A DNA stretch of 64,000 nucleotides from Fibrobacterota bacterium (GCA_019509785.1 JAEKLQ010000036.1:57800-121799); one strand, 5' to 3'. Numbered from the stretch's first letter, positions 36,689 through 46,746 are shown. Notes: generated by a model not told the origin, from the letters alone. Program-made: numbers and translations.

Positions 36689-39301
36689 TTAGGGCCAGGG
36701 ATGCTTGGGATACCTCCGCTTCAATTCTTTTTTCACTTCCGGATAGGTGTTTTTCCAGAAACCGGACAGATCCGCCGTCTTCTGCACGGTCCTGTAATTG
36801 GGGGCGAGGATATCGTAAACCACCTCCACCTTCCCGTCCAGGATGGCGGTCTTTCCTTCCATCCCCAGGAAATCCCCCAGACGCGCCGCGAGCTCGGGCG
36901 GGCCTTTCTCCGTATAGGTGAGGCGGCCCATGCGGCCGTTGGGCAACTTAAGTCCGGTGGGCACCGCCTTGTCCACGAATGCGGCCAGGGAGTCCCCGAG
37001 GTACTCCCGTAACGCGCGTGTTACCGACGCCCCTTCCAGCTCCCGCGCCGACGATTTGCCTTCGCACATCTCGCCGTAGATCAGGCGCCAATCATCCTCG
37101 TCCAGCTTGGGAAGGCCGTATTCGGGATAATGCGCGGCGGCCAGCTTGATGCGCAGGATCATCTGCTTCGCGTCATCGTTCATTCCCGGCAAAACGATTT
37201 CGCCCGCGACCAGCTTCTCGACCAGCAGGCGGGCCGATTCCCCGGCATCCTGGGCGCCTTCGCGTAGGGGCCGGCGATCCAGGATCAAACCGCGGAAGAG
37301 GAACTGCTCCTCCTGTACGACGCGGCCCTTGGCCGCATCCCAGCCGCCCACCTTGGCCCAACGGCATTCGCCCAGAAAGGCGGCGTCGATCCAGGCGGGT
37401 TCGCAGGGCAGCAGCATGGGAATACCCACCTGCCGGCTCTGGTTGGCCCCGCCGGTTTCATGCAACTCCAAAGCCAGGATCACGGCGATGCCCGCCTGCA
37501 AGCCCCCGGCTTCCACCGTGCCGCGGCGCCCGTCGGCCAGGGCGAAGCTGTTCCCCTTCTCCACGCGGGCGGCGATGCGATCCTGGAAAGGCACGATCCA
37601 GCAGCGGGTGGCGGCCGCTCGGAAGTCATCCGGTTCCGGCGGCGGGGCGGGTACGGTGGGGCCAAGGGCGGAGGGGACGGGAGCGGAGGGCGCCTTCTCC
37701 AGCAGCCGCAGCAACTGCTTGTACGCTTCCCGCGTCTCCCGATCGAAATAGCGGGCGTCCGCATCGCCGGCCAGGTCCTGGCCCAGGGCGAAGAGATCGG
37801 GCGAGGCGCCTTTCGCGCGGCGGGATTGCGATTCCAGGATGGCGGCCATGGCCGCCGCCTGCGGGCCCACGCCGGCCTTGCGGGCGTCGAGCAGGACGCG
37901 GGCCAAAACCGGATGGGCCGGGAAACGGGACAGGGCCCGGCCCAAGTCGGTGATGCGGCTTCCGCCGGATGCCGAGGGAGCCGAGGTTCGGCCCGCGCGC
38001 GGCGAAAGGGCCCCGATGCGTTCCAGTTGGACTTCGGCGCGTTCCCAAAGCGCGGGCGCGGGCGGGGTGAGCCAAGGGATAAGCCTATCCTCCGCGGGGG
38101 GCGCGTCCCGGCGGATCCGCCCGAAGCGATCGGTCAATGCGTGCAGGGATAGGACCATGGACGTCGGTTCCACCCGGAGGACTTCGGGATCGAGTGCGGG
38201 GGCCATGCCGCGCTCGCGGTCGGCCGACCAGAGGCGCACGCAGACCCCCGGCGCCGTGCGGCCCGCGCGGCCGGCCCTCTGGCGGGCGTTCTGCAGGCTG
38301 ATCGATCCCAGATACAGGGTGTTCAGATCCCGTTGCGGGCTGTAGGCGGCGATGCGCGCCTGGCCCGAGTCGATCACGGCGGTAACCCCGGGGATGGTGA
38401 GGGAGGTTTCCGCGACATTCGTGGCGACGATCACGCAAGTACCGGAAAGCGGCGCCCGCAATGCGCGCTGCTGGGCCTCCATCTCCATGGAACCATGCAA
38501 TTCGAACAGCCCGATGCCCTGGGGCCGGCAGATGGGATCGAGAGCCTCCAAGGTGCGGCGGATCTCCCCTTGTCCGGGCATGAAGATGAGCACCGATCCG
38601 GAAAGCCCCTGGGCCAGCAGGCGCTTCAGGGCGCGGGCCGCCTGCTGCGCGAGGAACTCTTGCGCGACGGGCGGTTGATGGATGATTTCCACCGGATAGG
38701 TGACGGCCTCCGCCACTATGGTTTCGGCCGCTCCGCCAGGGGCGGGGCCACCAGAGGCGGGGGCCGTCCCCCGGGACGGGGCCAGATAAGCCTGCAGCCC
38801 TTCTAGTTCCAGCGTAGCCGACATGACGACGAGGCCCAGGTCGGGACGGGCCGTCGCGCGTAGGCGCTTGCACCAGGCCAAGGTGGCGTCCGCCTCCAGG
38901 GTGCGCTCATGGAATTCGTCCAGGAGCACGGTCCCGATGCCTTCCAGCAGCGGATCGGAAAGCAGTTGCTGGAAGAAGACGCCGTAGGTCTGGTAAAGGA
39001 TGCGGGTATCGGCCCCGGCCTTGCCTTCGAAGCGGACCTGGTAGCCGACCGTGCGGCCCACCGGTTCGCCCAGCTCTTCGGCGACGCGCAGGGCCAGGTT
39101 GCGCGCGGCGATGCGGCGCGGTTGCAAAACCAGGATCTTACCCGGCCGATCGAGTAGGAAGCGCGGCACCTGGGTGGACTTGCCGGTGCCCGGCGGGGCC
39201 GCCAACACGAGCGCACCGGAGCGCGCCACCGCCCGCACGATGGCTTCGCGATGCGCGAGGATGGGAAGCGGTATCGAGCCGATAGGCCCTTGCGGTGGCA
39301 T
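36689..39301 (-). CDS. hrpB: ATP-dependent RNA helicase HrpB
   Basis: 870 residues, typical HrpB length. Walker A PPGTGKST (36-43), DExH box LLDEFHE with D128-H131 (DEFH, a known HrpB variant), SAT motif (VVMSATLE, about 158), helicase C domain with GSVLIFMPGQGEI, TNVAETSLTIPGVTAVIDSG and QRAGRAGRTAPG, followed by the HA2 and HrpB C-terminal domains (LAPNYRTVQKTADL, FWKNTYPEVKKELKRRYPKH). HrpB unwinds RNA; physiological role is poorly defined. Divergent from motA. Confidence 0.95.
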   Translation of the reverse strand: MPPQGPIGSIPLPILAHREAIVRAVARSGALVLAAPPGTGKSTQVPRFLLDRPGKILVLQPRRIAARNLALRVAEELGEPVGRTVGYQVRFEGKAGADTRILYQTYGVFFQQLLSDPLLEGIGTVLLDEFHERTLEADATLAWCKRLRATARPDLGLVVMSATLELEGLQAYLAPSRGTAPASGGPAPGGAAETIVAEAVTYPVEIIHQPPVAQEFLAQQAARALKRLLAQGLSGSVLIFMPGQGEIRRTLEALDPICRPQGIGLFELHGSMEMEAQQRALRAPLSGTCVIVATNVAETSLTIPGVTAVIDSGQARIAAYSPQRDLNTLYLGSISLQNARQRAGRAGRTAPGVCVRLWSADRERGMAPALDPEVLRVEPTSMVLSLHALTDRFGRIRRDAPPAEDRLIPWLTPPAPALWERAEVQLERIGALSPRAGRTSAPSASGGSRITDLGRALSRFPAHPVLARVLLDARKAGVGPQAAAMAAILESQSRRAKGASPDLFALGQDLAGDADARYFDRETREAYKQLLRLLEKAPSAPVPSALGPTVPAPPPEPDDFRAAATRCWIVPFQDRIAARVEKGNSFALADGRRGTVEAGGLQAGIAVILALELHETGGANQSRQVGIPMLLPCEPAWIDAAFLGECRWAKVGGWDAAKGRVVQEEQFLFRGLILDRRPLREGAQDAGESARLLVEKLVAGEIVLPGMNDDAKQMILRIKLAAAHYPEYGLPKLDEDDWRLIYGEMCEGKSSARELEGASVTRALREYLGDSLAAFVDKAVPTGLKLPNGRMGRLTYTEKGPPELAARLGDFLGMEGKTAILDGKVEVVYDILAPNYRTVQKTADLSGFWKNTYPEVKKELKRRYPKHPWP

Positions 39302-39503
39302 CCCCGAAATGTCCTAAATCGGATAAACCACTGCAACTTTTACCCTAACTTGATGGCGCTTATCCGTCGCTCCAGGGCTTTACCATACCGTCCTATGGTT
39401 GTATTCGCGGAATCCCTATTGCGATAATGGAGGCGAGCTCGAAAACCCGCGCCAGGGGTTTTGGGGCCGGCCGCGAAGCCCTTGGGAAGGACGGAAAGCG
39501 CAC

Positions 39504-40274
39504 GTGGACATAACAACCATTCTCGGTCCCGTCATCGCCATCGGCATGGTCCTGGCGGGCATGATCATCGAGGGCGGCAACCCCATGGCCCTGGTGCAAT
39601 TGACCGCGGCCATGATCGTGGGCGGCGGCACCCTCGGGGCCACCCTCGCCAGCTTCCCGTTGGAGCACACCATCGCGGCCCTCAAGGCCGTGAAGATCTG
39701 CTTCTTCCCCCCCAAGTCCGACCATGAAAAGGTCATCAACGAACTCACCGAACTCTGCCAGTTCGCGCGCAAGAACGGCATCATGGCCCTGGAGTCCAAG
39801 GCCAAGGCGCATACCGACCCTTTCACCCGCAAGGGCCTCACCCTGGTGGTGGACGGCATCGATCCGGCCATGCTCCTTTCCATCATGGAAACCGAGCTGG
39901 AAACCTTCGAAGAGCATTCCAAGGTCCCCATTCCGGTGATGGAAGGCGCGGGCGCCTACGCGCCCACCATCGGCATCATCGGCGCGGTGCTGGGCCTCAT
40001 CCACGTGATGGAAAACCTGGACGATCCCTCCAAGCTGGGCGGCGGCATCGCCACCGCCTTCGTGGCCACCATCTACGGCCTTACCCTGGCCAACGTGATC
40101 GCCTTGCCGCTGGCCAGCAAACTGAAGCAGCGCGTGGCCGCGATGGTGCACGAGAAGAACATGATCCTGCAAGGCCTGGTGGCGTTGCAGAACGGCGAGA
40201 ACCCCCATTTCCTGGGCCAGCGTTTGCGCGCCTTCCTGCCGGGCGGCGGGCACGGCAAGGAAGCGGCCCACTAG
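39504..40274 (+). CDS. motA: Flagellar motor stator protein MotA
   Basis: 256 residues from GTG 39504; upstream frame to 39399 is not needed and has no membrane character. Four membrane segments as in MotA/PomA, with the cytoplasmic loop between segments 2 and 3. The proline/glycine-rich VPVMEGAGAYAPTIGIIGAV-type region (PIPVMEGAGAYAPTIGIIGA) and LGGGIATAFVATIYGLTLAN segment are conserved. It forms the ion channel with MotB, encoded 21 bp downstream. No other flagellar gene lies in the window. Confidence 0.92.
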   Translation: MDITTILGPVIAIGMVLAGMIIEGGNPMALVQLTAAMIVGGGTLGATLASFPLEHTIAALKAVKICFFPPKSDHEKVINELTELCQFARKNGIMALESKAKAHTDPFTRKGLTLVVDGIDPAMLLSIMETELETFEEHSKVPIPVMEGAGAYAPTIGIIGAVLGLIHVMENLDDPSKLGGGIATAFVATIYGLTLANVIALPLASKLKQRVAAMVHEKNMILQGLVALQNGENPHFLGQRLRAFLPGGGHGKEAAH

Positions 40275-40295
40275 CCCTCGGGCGCGGGGGCATCC

Positions 40296-41162
40296 ATGGC
40301 CAGGAAACACAAGCATCCGGAGCACGTCAACCACGAACGTTGGTTGGTCTCCTACGCCGATTTCATCACCCTGCTGTTCGCCACCTTCACGGCGCTCTAC
40401 GCCCTCAGCAAGGCCGACGCCAGCAAGGCCAAGGTGGTGGCCGACGGCCTGCGCGAGGCCTTCGGCGTAAGCGGGGCCAAGATCGTCCAGATGGAAGCCC
40501 TCGACGTCAACGGCATCCCTTCCGACAATGCGCGGCTGCCCACCGGCCAGGGCAACCAGAACGCCCCGCCCGCCTCCACCAAGGAAGCCGGTAAGCCGGA
40601 GTTCGAGGAGATCAAGAAACAGGTCGAGGAATTCCTCATGACCAAGGGCATGTACGACAAGGTATCCGTCGATCGCCAGGAGCGCGGATTGGTCATTTCC
40701 CTCAAGGAAGGCGGCTTCTTCGAATCGGGCAGCGCCGACGTGAAGCCCGAGGCCAACAAGGTCCTGGAAGAACTGGCCAAGAAGATCCTGTCGTACCGCA
40801 ACCCCGTGCGCATCGAAGGGCATACCGATAACGTGCCCATCCACTCGCGCACCTTTCCCACCAACTGGGAGCTATCCTCGGCGCGCGCCACCAACGTGGT
40901 CCGGCTTTTGACCGAACGCTTCCGCATCCCGTCCGGTAAACTCTCGGCTACCGGCTATGGCGATTCGCGCCCCAAGACCCCCAACGATACGCCCGCCGGG
41001 CGCGCCCGCAACCGTCGCGTCGACATCGTGATCCTGTCGGAATCCGGCGAAGCCTCCGAACCTGAGACCATCCTCGACGATGGCGGAGGCGGCAGCCTGC
41101 AGGGGGGCGCGGGCGGCCAGAGCGGCGGAATCCCGCCGGACCCGTCCCCTCCGGGCCAATAG
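40296..41162 (+). CDS. motB: Flagellar motor stator protein MotB
   Basis: 288 residues. Single membrane segment at about 21-38 beginning YADFITLLFATFTALYAL, with D22 as the essential ion-binding aspartate of MotB. The periplasmic part has a plug-like helix, a Pro/Thr linker and an OmpA-like peptidoglycan-binding domain (about 145-255: IEGHTDNVPIHSRTFPTNWE, LSATGYGDSRPKTPNDT, RARNRRVDIVIL). A Gly-rich tail follows. Paired with motA. Confidence 0.94.
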   Translation: MARKHKHPEHVNHERWLVSYADFITLLFATFTALYALSKADASKAKVVADGLREAFGVSGAKIVQMEALDVNGIPSDNARLPTGQGNQNAPPASTKEAGKPEFEEIKKQVEEFLMTKGMYDKVSVDRQERGLVISLKEGGFFESGSADVKPEANKVLEELAKKILSYRNPVRIEGHTDNVPIHSRTFPTNWELSSARATNVVRLLTERFRIPSGKLSATGYGDSRPKTPNDTPAGRARNRRVDIVILSESGEASEPETILDDGGGGSLQGGAGGQSGGIPPDPSPPGQ

Positions 41163-41200
41163 CCTTCCACGCATTTCCGCCCGCAGGGCCAGAGGCGCGG

Positions 41201-42691
41201 TCAGATCCTCAGTGAGCTTTCTTCCTTGAGCCGCCAGGCTGCGGCCAGGGTCTCGTCCAGCGCTTCCCGGCGCAAAGGCTTGGCGTAGAAAGCGTCCATG
41301 CCGGCCGCGAGGCAACGCTCCCGTATTCCCGGCCCGGTGTTGGCAGTAAGCGCGGCGATGTAGGCGCGCCGGCCCGTTCCTGCTTCCCGTTCCCGGATGG
41401 CGCGGGCGGCGTCCGGCCCGTCCATTTCCGGCATCTGGCAATCCATCAGCACCAGATCGTACGCCGCGCGGGCGCAAGCCCCGACGGCCTCCTTGCCGTT
41501 GGCGGCCAGATCGAACTCCCGGCCCAGCCGTTGCAACATGCCCGTCACCACCACCTGGCTGACGGGATTGTCTTCCGCCACCAGGATACGCAAGGGCCCG
41601 GCCGCGCCGGTTCCGCCCGGATGCCCGGCCTCGTACCGCGAAGCGGGTCCCGCGGGGCCGTCCTCCCCGGTCATGAGGCGCAGATCCGCCGGGGCTTGGG
41701 CGCGTAATTCTTCTTCACCTTGGCCGGCCCGGCTATGCAGGTCGGACAAACGCCGTACCGCCTTCGCGAGCATCTCCGCGATCCGCTGCATATCGCCGTC
41801 GCCGGCCGCTTTCGCCAACATTCCCGCGATCCGCTCCAAAGCGCGCAGCGGAAGGCGCATCCTGAGGTAGGCGGCTTCCAAGCGGCCCCGTTGCAGTTCC
41901 AGGCGCGCCGCCGCGGCCTCGATTCGCTTGCGTCCGGATACGTCCTTGGCGAACACGGCCACTCCCGTGACCTCCCGCGCCGAGAGGATGGGATTGAAGC
42001 CGAACTCCAGGACGTAGCGCTTGCCCAGCCATTCCAACTCCTGCTCTTCCATGAAGCGTTCCTGGTCGCGCACGCGCGCCACCGCTTCCCGCCAACGCGC
42101 CTGTTGGGCCGGGGGCAGGAGGTCCAGGAAGCATGTGTCTTCCACCATGGGGTGGCCGGTCATCTTCATGCATAGCAGGCTAGCCGCCGAGTTGAAGGCC
42201 AGCACCTTGCAGTCCATGTCCATCGACCAGATGGCGTCCAAGGTATTCTCGATGAGGCCGTGCAGGTTGGCCCGGTCGCGGCGGATGCGCGCCTCGGCCG
42301 CGCGCAGGGCGGCGGTCTCGCGGAAGGCGTTGAGGGTGCGCACCACGGTGGGGATAAGGCGCGACATGTTGGACTTGAGCACGTAGTCGACCGCGCCGTT
42401 CTTGAGCGACTCGACCGCCAGTTCTTCGCCGAGCCGGCCCGATAGGAAGATGAAGGGGACGTTGGGGCATTCGCGCCGGCATAAGTCCAATACCTTCAGG
42501 CCGTCGCCCCCCGGGAACTCGTGATCCGAAAGGATGAGGTCGTAGTTCTGGCCGCGAAGGGCGTCGCAGAATCCGGAAAAGGTTTCCGCCCGCTTGATGG
42601 CTACATGCATGCCATGGGCGGCGAGCATGGCTTCGACCATGTCCGCGAAGAAGGGATCATCTTCCAGATGCAGGATGCGCAGGGCCGCCAT
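41201..42691 (-). CDS. REC-PAS-REC protein without a kinase domain
   Basis: 496 residues from ATG 42689-42691 (the frame runs on to 43060 but that part is antisense to the next gene). First receiver 1-120 with D11/D12 and D56 (LILSDHEFPGG). PAS domain about 145-260 (IENTLDAIWSMDMDCKVLAF, KDVSGRKRIE). A helical stretch follows where HisKA would be (LERIAGMLAKAAGDGDMQRI) but without a phospho-accepting histidine motif or ATPase domain. C-terminal receiver with D417 (LVLMDCQMPEMDG) and AALTAN/KPLRR residues. It is probably a signalling adaptor that receives phosphate from another kinase. Confidence 0.88.
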   Translation of the reverse strand: MAALRILHLEDDPFFADMVEAMLAAHGMHVAIKRAETFSGFCDALRGQNYDLILSDHEFPGGDGLKVLDLCRRECPNVPFIFLSGRLGEELAVESLKNGAVDYVLKSNMSRLIPTVVRTLNAFRETAALRAAEARIRRDRANLHGLIENTLDAIWSMDMDCKVLAFNSAASLLCMKMTGHPMVEDTCFLDLLPPAQQARWREAVARVRDQERFMEEQELEWLGKRYVLEFGFNPILSAREVTGVAVFAKDVSGRKRIEAAAARLELQRGRLEAAYLRMRLPLRALERIAGMLAKAAGDGDMQRIAEMLAKAVRRLSDLHSRAGQGEEELRAQAPADLRLMTGEDGPAGPASRYEAGHPGGTGAAGPLRILVAEDNPVSQVVVTGMLQRLGREFDLAANGKEAVGACARAAYDLVLMDCQMPEMDGPDAARAIREREAGTGRRAYIAALTANTGPGIRERCLAAGMDAFYAKPLRREALDETLAAAWRLKEESSLRI

Positions 42692-42783
42692 GTACGGGTC
42701 TCGCCAGCAATTATAAGCAGGCGAATAGGCACTTATGGGCCGGGACGGACCCGGCCGTACGCACAGAGTGTGCGTGAAGCGAA

Positions 42784-45700
42784 CTACGGCAGGATTTCCA
42801 GACGGGCGCGTCCGCGCAAGAGATCGCGCGCGGCCGCTTCGGGCAGAAGGGCGCTGGCGCCGGCATCCCGCCGTTCTTGCCACAAGATGCGGCCCCGGAA
42901 GTCCCAGATCCTCACCGAAGCCTTGGTGTTCCAGGCAAGCATGCGCCCGCTCAAGCTCACCGGGCCGAAACGGGCCGCGCGTAACGCCAGGCTCACCGAG
43001 GTCAGATCGATGTCCACCGTATGCACCAGGCATAGGGAAGCGCCCCCGTTGTCCATGCATAGGGTAACATCTAGGTTACCTCCTTGGGTGGGATTGGATA
43101 GCTGTAGGGAATCCCCTCCCAAGGCCGTGTCCGCGGACTGGACGGAGAGGGACCATTGGTATCGCAAGGGAGGCGAGTACTTGGAGGCCTTGAGGGCGGC
43201 GGAGTTGGTCACGGTGGGCCGGACCACGTAGGTCTTGGATCCCTTCCATTTCCCGGGCGCGGGTAGGGTGAACTTGGGATCGGGAATGGCTTCGCGCACC
43301 TTGATGCGGATGTCCTTCACGGCGGGGCCGCCGAAGTACTGGGCGCTGAACCGGAGTACGATCACGGAATCGGCGGAAACGCGGGGCGCGACGAAGCTCA
43401 GGGTATCGATCTCGGGATCGAGGATGCGGGGGCCGGGGCCCGAGACGACGCTCCATTGCCGCTGGGAAGCGCATGCCGCCGTTCCCGCGAGCTTGACCGG
43501 CTGGCCTTCATCCACGGTCAGGGACTCGGGGGCGATCTTGAAAACCGAATCGCAGGCGACTACGGAGAGCTTGGCCTCGCGGCTGGTATCGGCCCCGTAG
43601 GAGTTGGAGACGGTGAAGATGAAGATCGTCCCGTTGTCGGCCAGCTTGGCCGAATCGATGACCAGCAAGGTATCGGTGCCGATGACGGTGGCGCTACCCT
43701 TGCGCCTCCAGGCGTAGGTGAGGGGCTGGGCGCCCGCGACTCCGGCGATGAAGTACGCCCTACGGCCGGGGCCCACGGACATATCCAATGGTTCCCTCAC
43801 GATGGTGGCGGCCTGCACCACGGTCAGTTTGGCCACGCGGGAATCCATGCTGCCATAATTATTAGCCACATGGCATTGGTACGAATTGCTATCGGCCATG
43901 GCGAGAGGGCCCAAAGTGAGAAGGGAATCCTTCGACAGGACCGTGGTGTCGCCCACGCGCGTCCACGCGAATGAGAAAGGCGCCGTGCCCGCGGCGGAAA
44001 TGGATAGGGTGGCCTTCTGCCCCAAGGTGCCCACCACGTCGGCGGGTTGACGCGCGATCGTGGCCGGGTACTTTACGGTCAGAAGCGCGGCCCGGGTGAC
44101 CGCGGCGCTTCCGAATCCGTTCGTGATGGTGCAGATAAAGGTGCCCCCATCGTATTTGCGGACCGAACCGGAGTCGAGGGAAAGCGTGGCCCCCTTGGGC
44201 AGGACGGCGGCGTCCCCCACCTTAGTCCAGGTATAGACGAGAATCCCGGATCCGTGCGCGGTTACGGTAAAGGAGGCGGTATTGCCCGCCACCACCGTGG
44301 TATCGGCGGGTTGGACGTCGATAACGGGAGGCACGTCCACGGTCAGTACCGCGTCCAGGGAAGGCGCGCTGCCTACGGAGTTGGTGGCCACGCAGTAATA
44401 ATGGACCCCGTTCTGGGAAGCGTCGACCTTGTCGAAGTGAAGGCTATCCTCCTTGCTTAAAGTGGCGGTATCGCCCTGCACATGCCAGGCATAAGTGACG
44501 GGAGCCGTTCCGGTGGCCTTGGCCTTGAAGACAACGGGCAGCCCGGCGACGACCTCCTTGGAGGCCGGTTGCAGGGTAAAGGATGGGCCCGTCGGCGGGA
44601 AATTCCAATGGGTGTTGCCGCCGAGATCGTTGCAATTGGCTGTGGCCGTGCCCGCGGCCGCGCTTAGGCTGGCATCGCTTTTTCCGAGATCGGCCCAATC
44701 GGCATTGAGCGTACCGGCTGCCGTGGCCTTCCAGGTCGATCCGGGATTCAATCCCAGGCGCGCGGCCGACGTGCCGGACAATGAAATATTTCCCGCGGAC
44801 TTGAGCTCTTTCCCAGCCAAACCGACAATGGAACCGGGAGCTCCATTGCGGACGATCAAGGAGTCGGTCGTTTGCAGATTGGACCCGTTCAGGTTCAGGA
44901 CCCCTGCGGATTGCACGAAAGAGGCGGCGCTCAAGGCCACGCTGGATTGGGCCAAGTTCAAGGTGCCCGTTCCCGTGTGCTTGATGGGGCCCAGCTTCCA
45001 GGTTCCGACCGTGAGGTTCTGCACCTTGGGGGAGGCCGCTTGGAAATCCAAAGTGGCGCTATCCGCCGTCAACCCGTTAACCGGGTTTACGTTCAGATCC
45101 CCTTTGATGGCCCAGGTTCCTTTGCCCATATACAGATGGAGCTTATTGGTTCCGGTCCCGACGTCGGTGCGCAAGAGGCTGTCAGCAAGGGTAACGTCAG
45201 GGTTACCGATCCGGAAATCGACGATCCCGTCGCCTACTGTCCCGCTGAACTTTTCATCCCTGAGGATAAGGTTACCGGCCAAATTGATCGCTCCAGCGCC
45301 CACGGCGATGACGGCGCCGCTCGCGGTCAAGGGACGCGGCCACAGGATCAATTTGTTGAATGCCGCGGCCGGGGCGGTCGGGGGCGTGAAGTTCAAGGTC
45401 GTCGATGCCGCGCGCAACAGGATGGTGCCAGCCGCCGGGAGCGCGGCGACCCCGGAGAAATTCGCGTCCGCGGAAAAGGTAAGGGTATCCGCCGCGTCCA
45501 ATCCGGTGATGGCGACTCCCGCTGTGGCATTCAGCCCAGCGAACTCCTGGTTGACGTTCCCGCAATTCAAGGACCCGCCGCTCAAGGTCAATAACCCGGC
45601 AGTCGTGGAAGTCCCGGCAAGGGTCAGGATGCCGGTCCCAGATTTGGAAATGGCCGGAAGCGTATCGCCCGCCAGGGGAGCCAGTTTCTGCGCGCCGTTC

Positions 45701-46746
45701 CCGGTAAATACGATGCTGCCGGTTCCCGCCGCAATGGACTTAGCCGCGGTGAATATGGCGCTATCCGAAACCGTCAGGGCCGAGGTCAGGAAATCGAAGG
45801 CCACCTTCGAGCTCTTGAAGACAACGCTCTTGGCGGCTAAAGGAGCGGTCAGATGGGCGTCCGACCCGGCTTGCGTCCCGGTACCGCCGCCGAAATTGAA
45901 ATCCAAGGCCGTCGAGGTGATGTTGCCGCCGCCGGTGAAATCGTCGAACACGGCGGTGGAGGTTTTCGTCGTGGTGTGGGCCGTAACGAACAAGGCGATT
46001 TTGGAATTCGCCAGGGCGCCGGTCACGGTCTTCGCAACATCGATCTGGGTCCAGGCATTATTGAGGGCGGTCTTATAGTAGGCCGTTACCGAAGCCCCCT
46101 TCTTCGCCAGCCGCAGCCAGCAGGGGTACGATGCAAGGACCGAGGTGAGGATCTTGGTGTCCTTTTCGGAGTCTAGATTGCCGTTGTTGTCCGAATCCCA
46201 TTGGAAAGTGAACCCATTTCCGGGCGTAACCGCCACCATCGCGAAGCCACCGCTGTCCGTCGTGGGAGCGAAGTTGTTCCTCATCAGGATGCCCGCTTTG
46301 GCCCAGACATCGGAACTGGTCGAATCTGTTTGGGAAAAGACCTCCACCGAAACGTCGAAATCCCCCGTAATATCGCTGCGGGTAATGCCCACGAACTGGT
46401 TGTCCGCCAACCAGACATCCTTGCCGCTGGCGCGCATGGTCAATTTACCCGGGTTGTCCGTGAAGCTGACGTAAGGATTTTGCGTATCGGTGAAATTATC
46501 CTGGTCCCGAGTCGTCCAAGCGGCGCCCAAGGTGGCGGCGGAAAAATCGTCATCGAGGGTTGAAGCCGGATAGCTCCCGCCTCCCGCGGCGCTGCTCCAA
46601 TTGTACGCCTTCAACACATCGCCGCTGCCGCTACTCAGCAACGGCGCCGAAGGATTCCAGAAAAAGGTTTGGGCCGCCGCCAGCCCGGTCAAGATGAGCG
46701 GGAGGATTATGAAAAGGCGTGAAGCCGAATGGCCTTGCATCCGCAT
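42784..46746 (-). CDS. Very large secreted Ig-repeat protein with concanavalin-like N-terminus
   Basis: 1320 residues from ATG 46744-46746, which has GGAG seven bases upstream (ATG 46767 is an alternative). Signal peptide, then a DUF1349/LamG-like beta-sandwich (about 45-275: YVSFTDNPGKLTMRASGKDV, GDFDVSVEVFSQTDSTSSD), a long repetitive beta-helix-like region (about 280-740), then four Ig-like domains of about 85 residues (PADTTVVAGNTASFTV, QPADVVGTLGQKATLS types). The last 260 residues hold a module shared with the DUF2341/LamG protein at 25471-27300 (VREAIPDPKFTLP, LCMDNGGASLC) and end in a VRIWDFRGRILWQE sorting-like domain. Probably a surface adhesin or glycan binder. Confidence 0.82.
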   Translation of the reverse strand: MRMQGHSASRLFIILPLILTGLAAAQTFFWNPSAPLLSSGSGDVLKAYNWSSAAGGGSYPASTLDDDFSAATLGAAWTTRDQDNFTDTQNPYVSFTDNPGKLTMRASGKDVWLADNQFVGITRSDITGDFDVSVEVFSQTDSTSSDVWAKAGILMRNNFAPTTDSGGFAMVAVTPGNGFTFQWDSDNNGNLDSEKDTKILTSVLASYPCWLRLAKKGASVTAYYKTALNNAWTQIDVAKTVTGALANSKIALFVTAHTTTKTSTAVFDDFTGGGNITSTALDFNFGGGTGTQAGSDAHLTAPLAAKSVVFKSSKVAFDFLTSALTVSDSAIFTAAKSIAAGTGSIVFTGNGAQKLAPLAGDTLPAISKSGTGILTLAGTSTTAGLLTLSGGSLNCGNVNQEFAGLNATAGVAITGLDAADTLTFSADANFSGVAALPAAGTILLRAASTTLNFTPPTAPAAAFNKLILWPRPLTASGAVIAVGAGAINLAGNLILRDEKFSGTVGDGIVDFRIGNPDVTLADSLLRTDVGTGTNKLHLYMGKGTWAIKGDLNVNPVNGLTADSATLDFQAASPKVQNLTVGTWKLGPIKHTGTGTLNLAQSSVALSAASFVQSAGVLNLNGSNLQTTDSLIVRNGAPGSIVGLAGKELKSAGNISLSGTSAARLGLNPGSTWKATAAGTLNADWADLGKSDASLSAAAGTATANCNDLGGNTHWNFPPTGPSFTLQPASKEVVAGLPVVFKAKATGTAPVTYAWHVQGDTATLSKEDSLHFDKVDASQNGVHYYCVATNSVGSAPSLDAVLTVDVPPVIDVQPADTTVVAGNTASFTVTAHGSGILVYTWTKVGDAAVLPKGATLSLDSGSVRKYDGGTFICTITNGFGSAAVTRAALLTVKYPATIARQPADVVGTLGQKATLSISAAGTAPFSFAWTRVGDTTVLSKDSLLTLGPLAMADSNSYQCHVANNYGSMDSRVAKLTVVQAATIVREPLDMSVGPGRRAYFIAGVAGAQPLTYAWRRKGSATVIGTDTLLVIDSAKLADNGTIFIFTVSNSYGADTSREAKLSVVACDSVFKIAPESLTVDEGQPVKLAGTAACASQRQWSVVSGPGPRILDPEIDTLSFVAPRVSADSVIVLRFSAQYFGGPAVKDIRIKVREAIPDPKFTLPAPGKWKGSKTYVVRPTVTNSAALKASKYSPPLRYQWSLSVQSADTALGGDSLQLSNPTQGGNLDVTLCMDNGGASLCLVHTVDIDLTSVSLALRAARFGPVSLSGRMLAWNTKASVRIWDFRGRILWQERRDAGASALLPEAAARDLLRGRARLEILP

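Noticed and set aside
39393..40844. 483-codon minus-strand open frame
   Set aside because: Antisense to motA and motB; no family features.
42692..43060. N-terminal extension of the REC-PAS-REC protein
   Set aside because: This stretch is antisense to the adjacent secreted-protein gene and unrelated to receiver domains; ATG at 42691 gives a normal receiver start.
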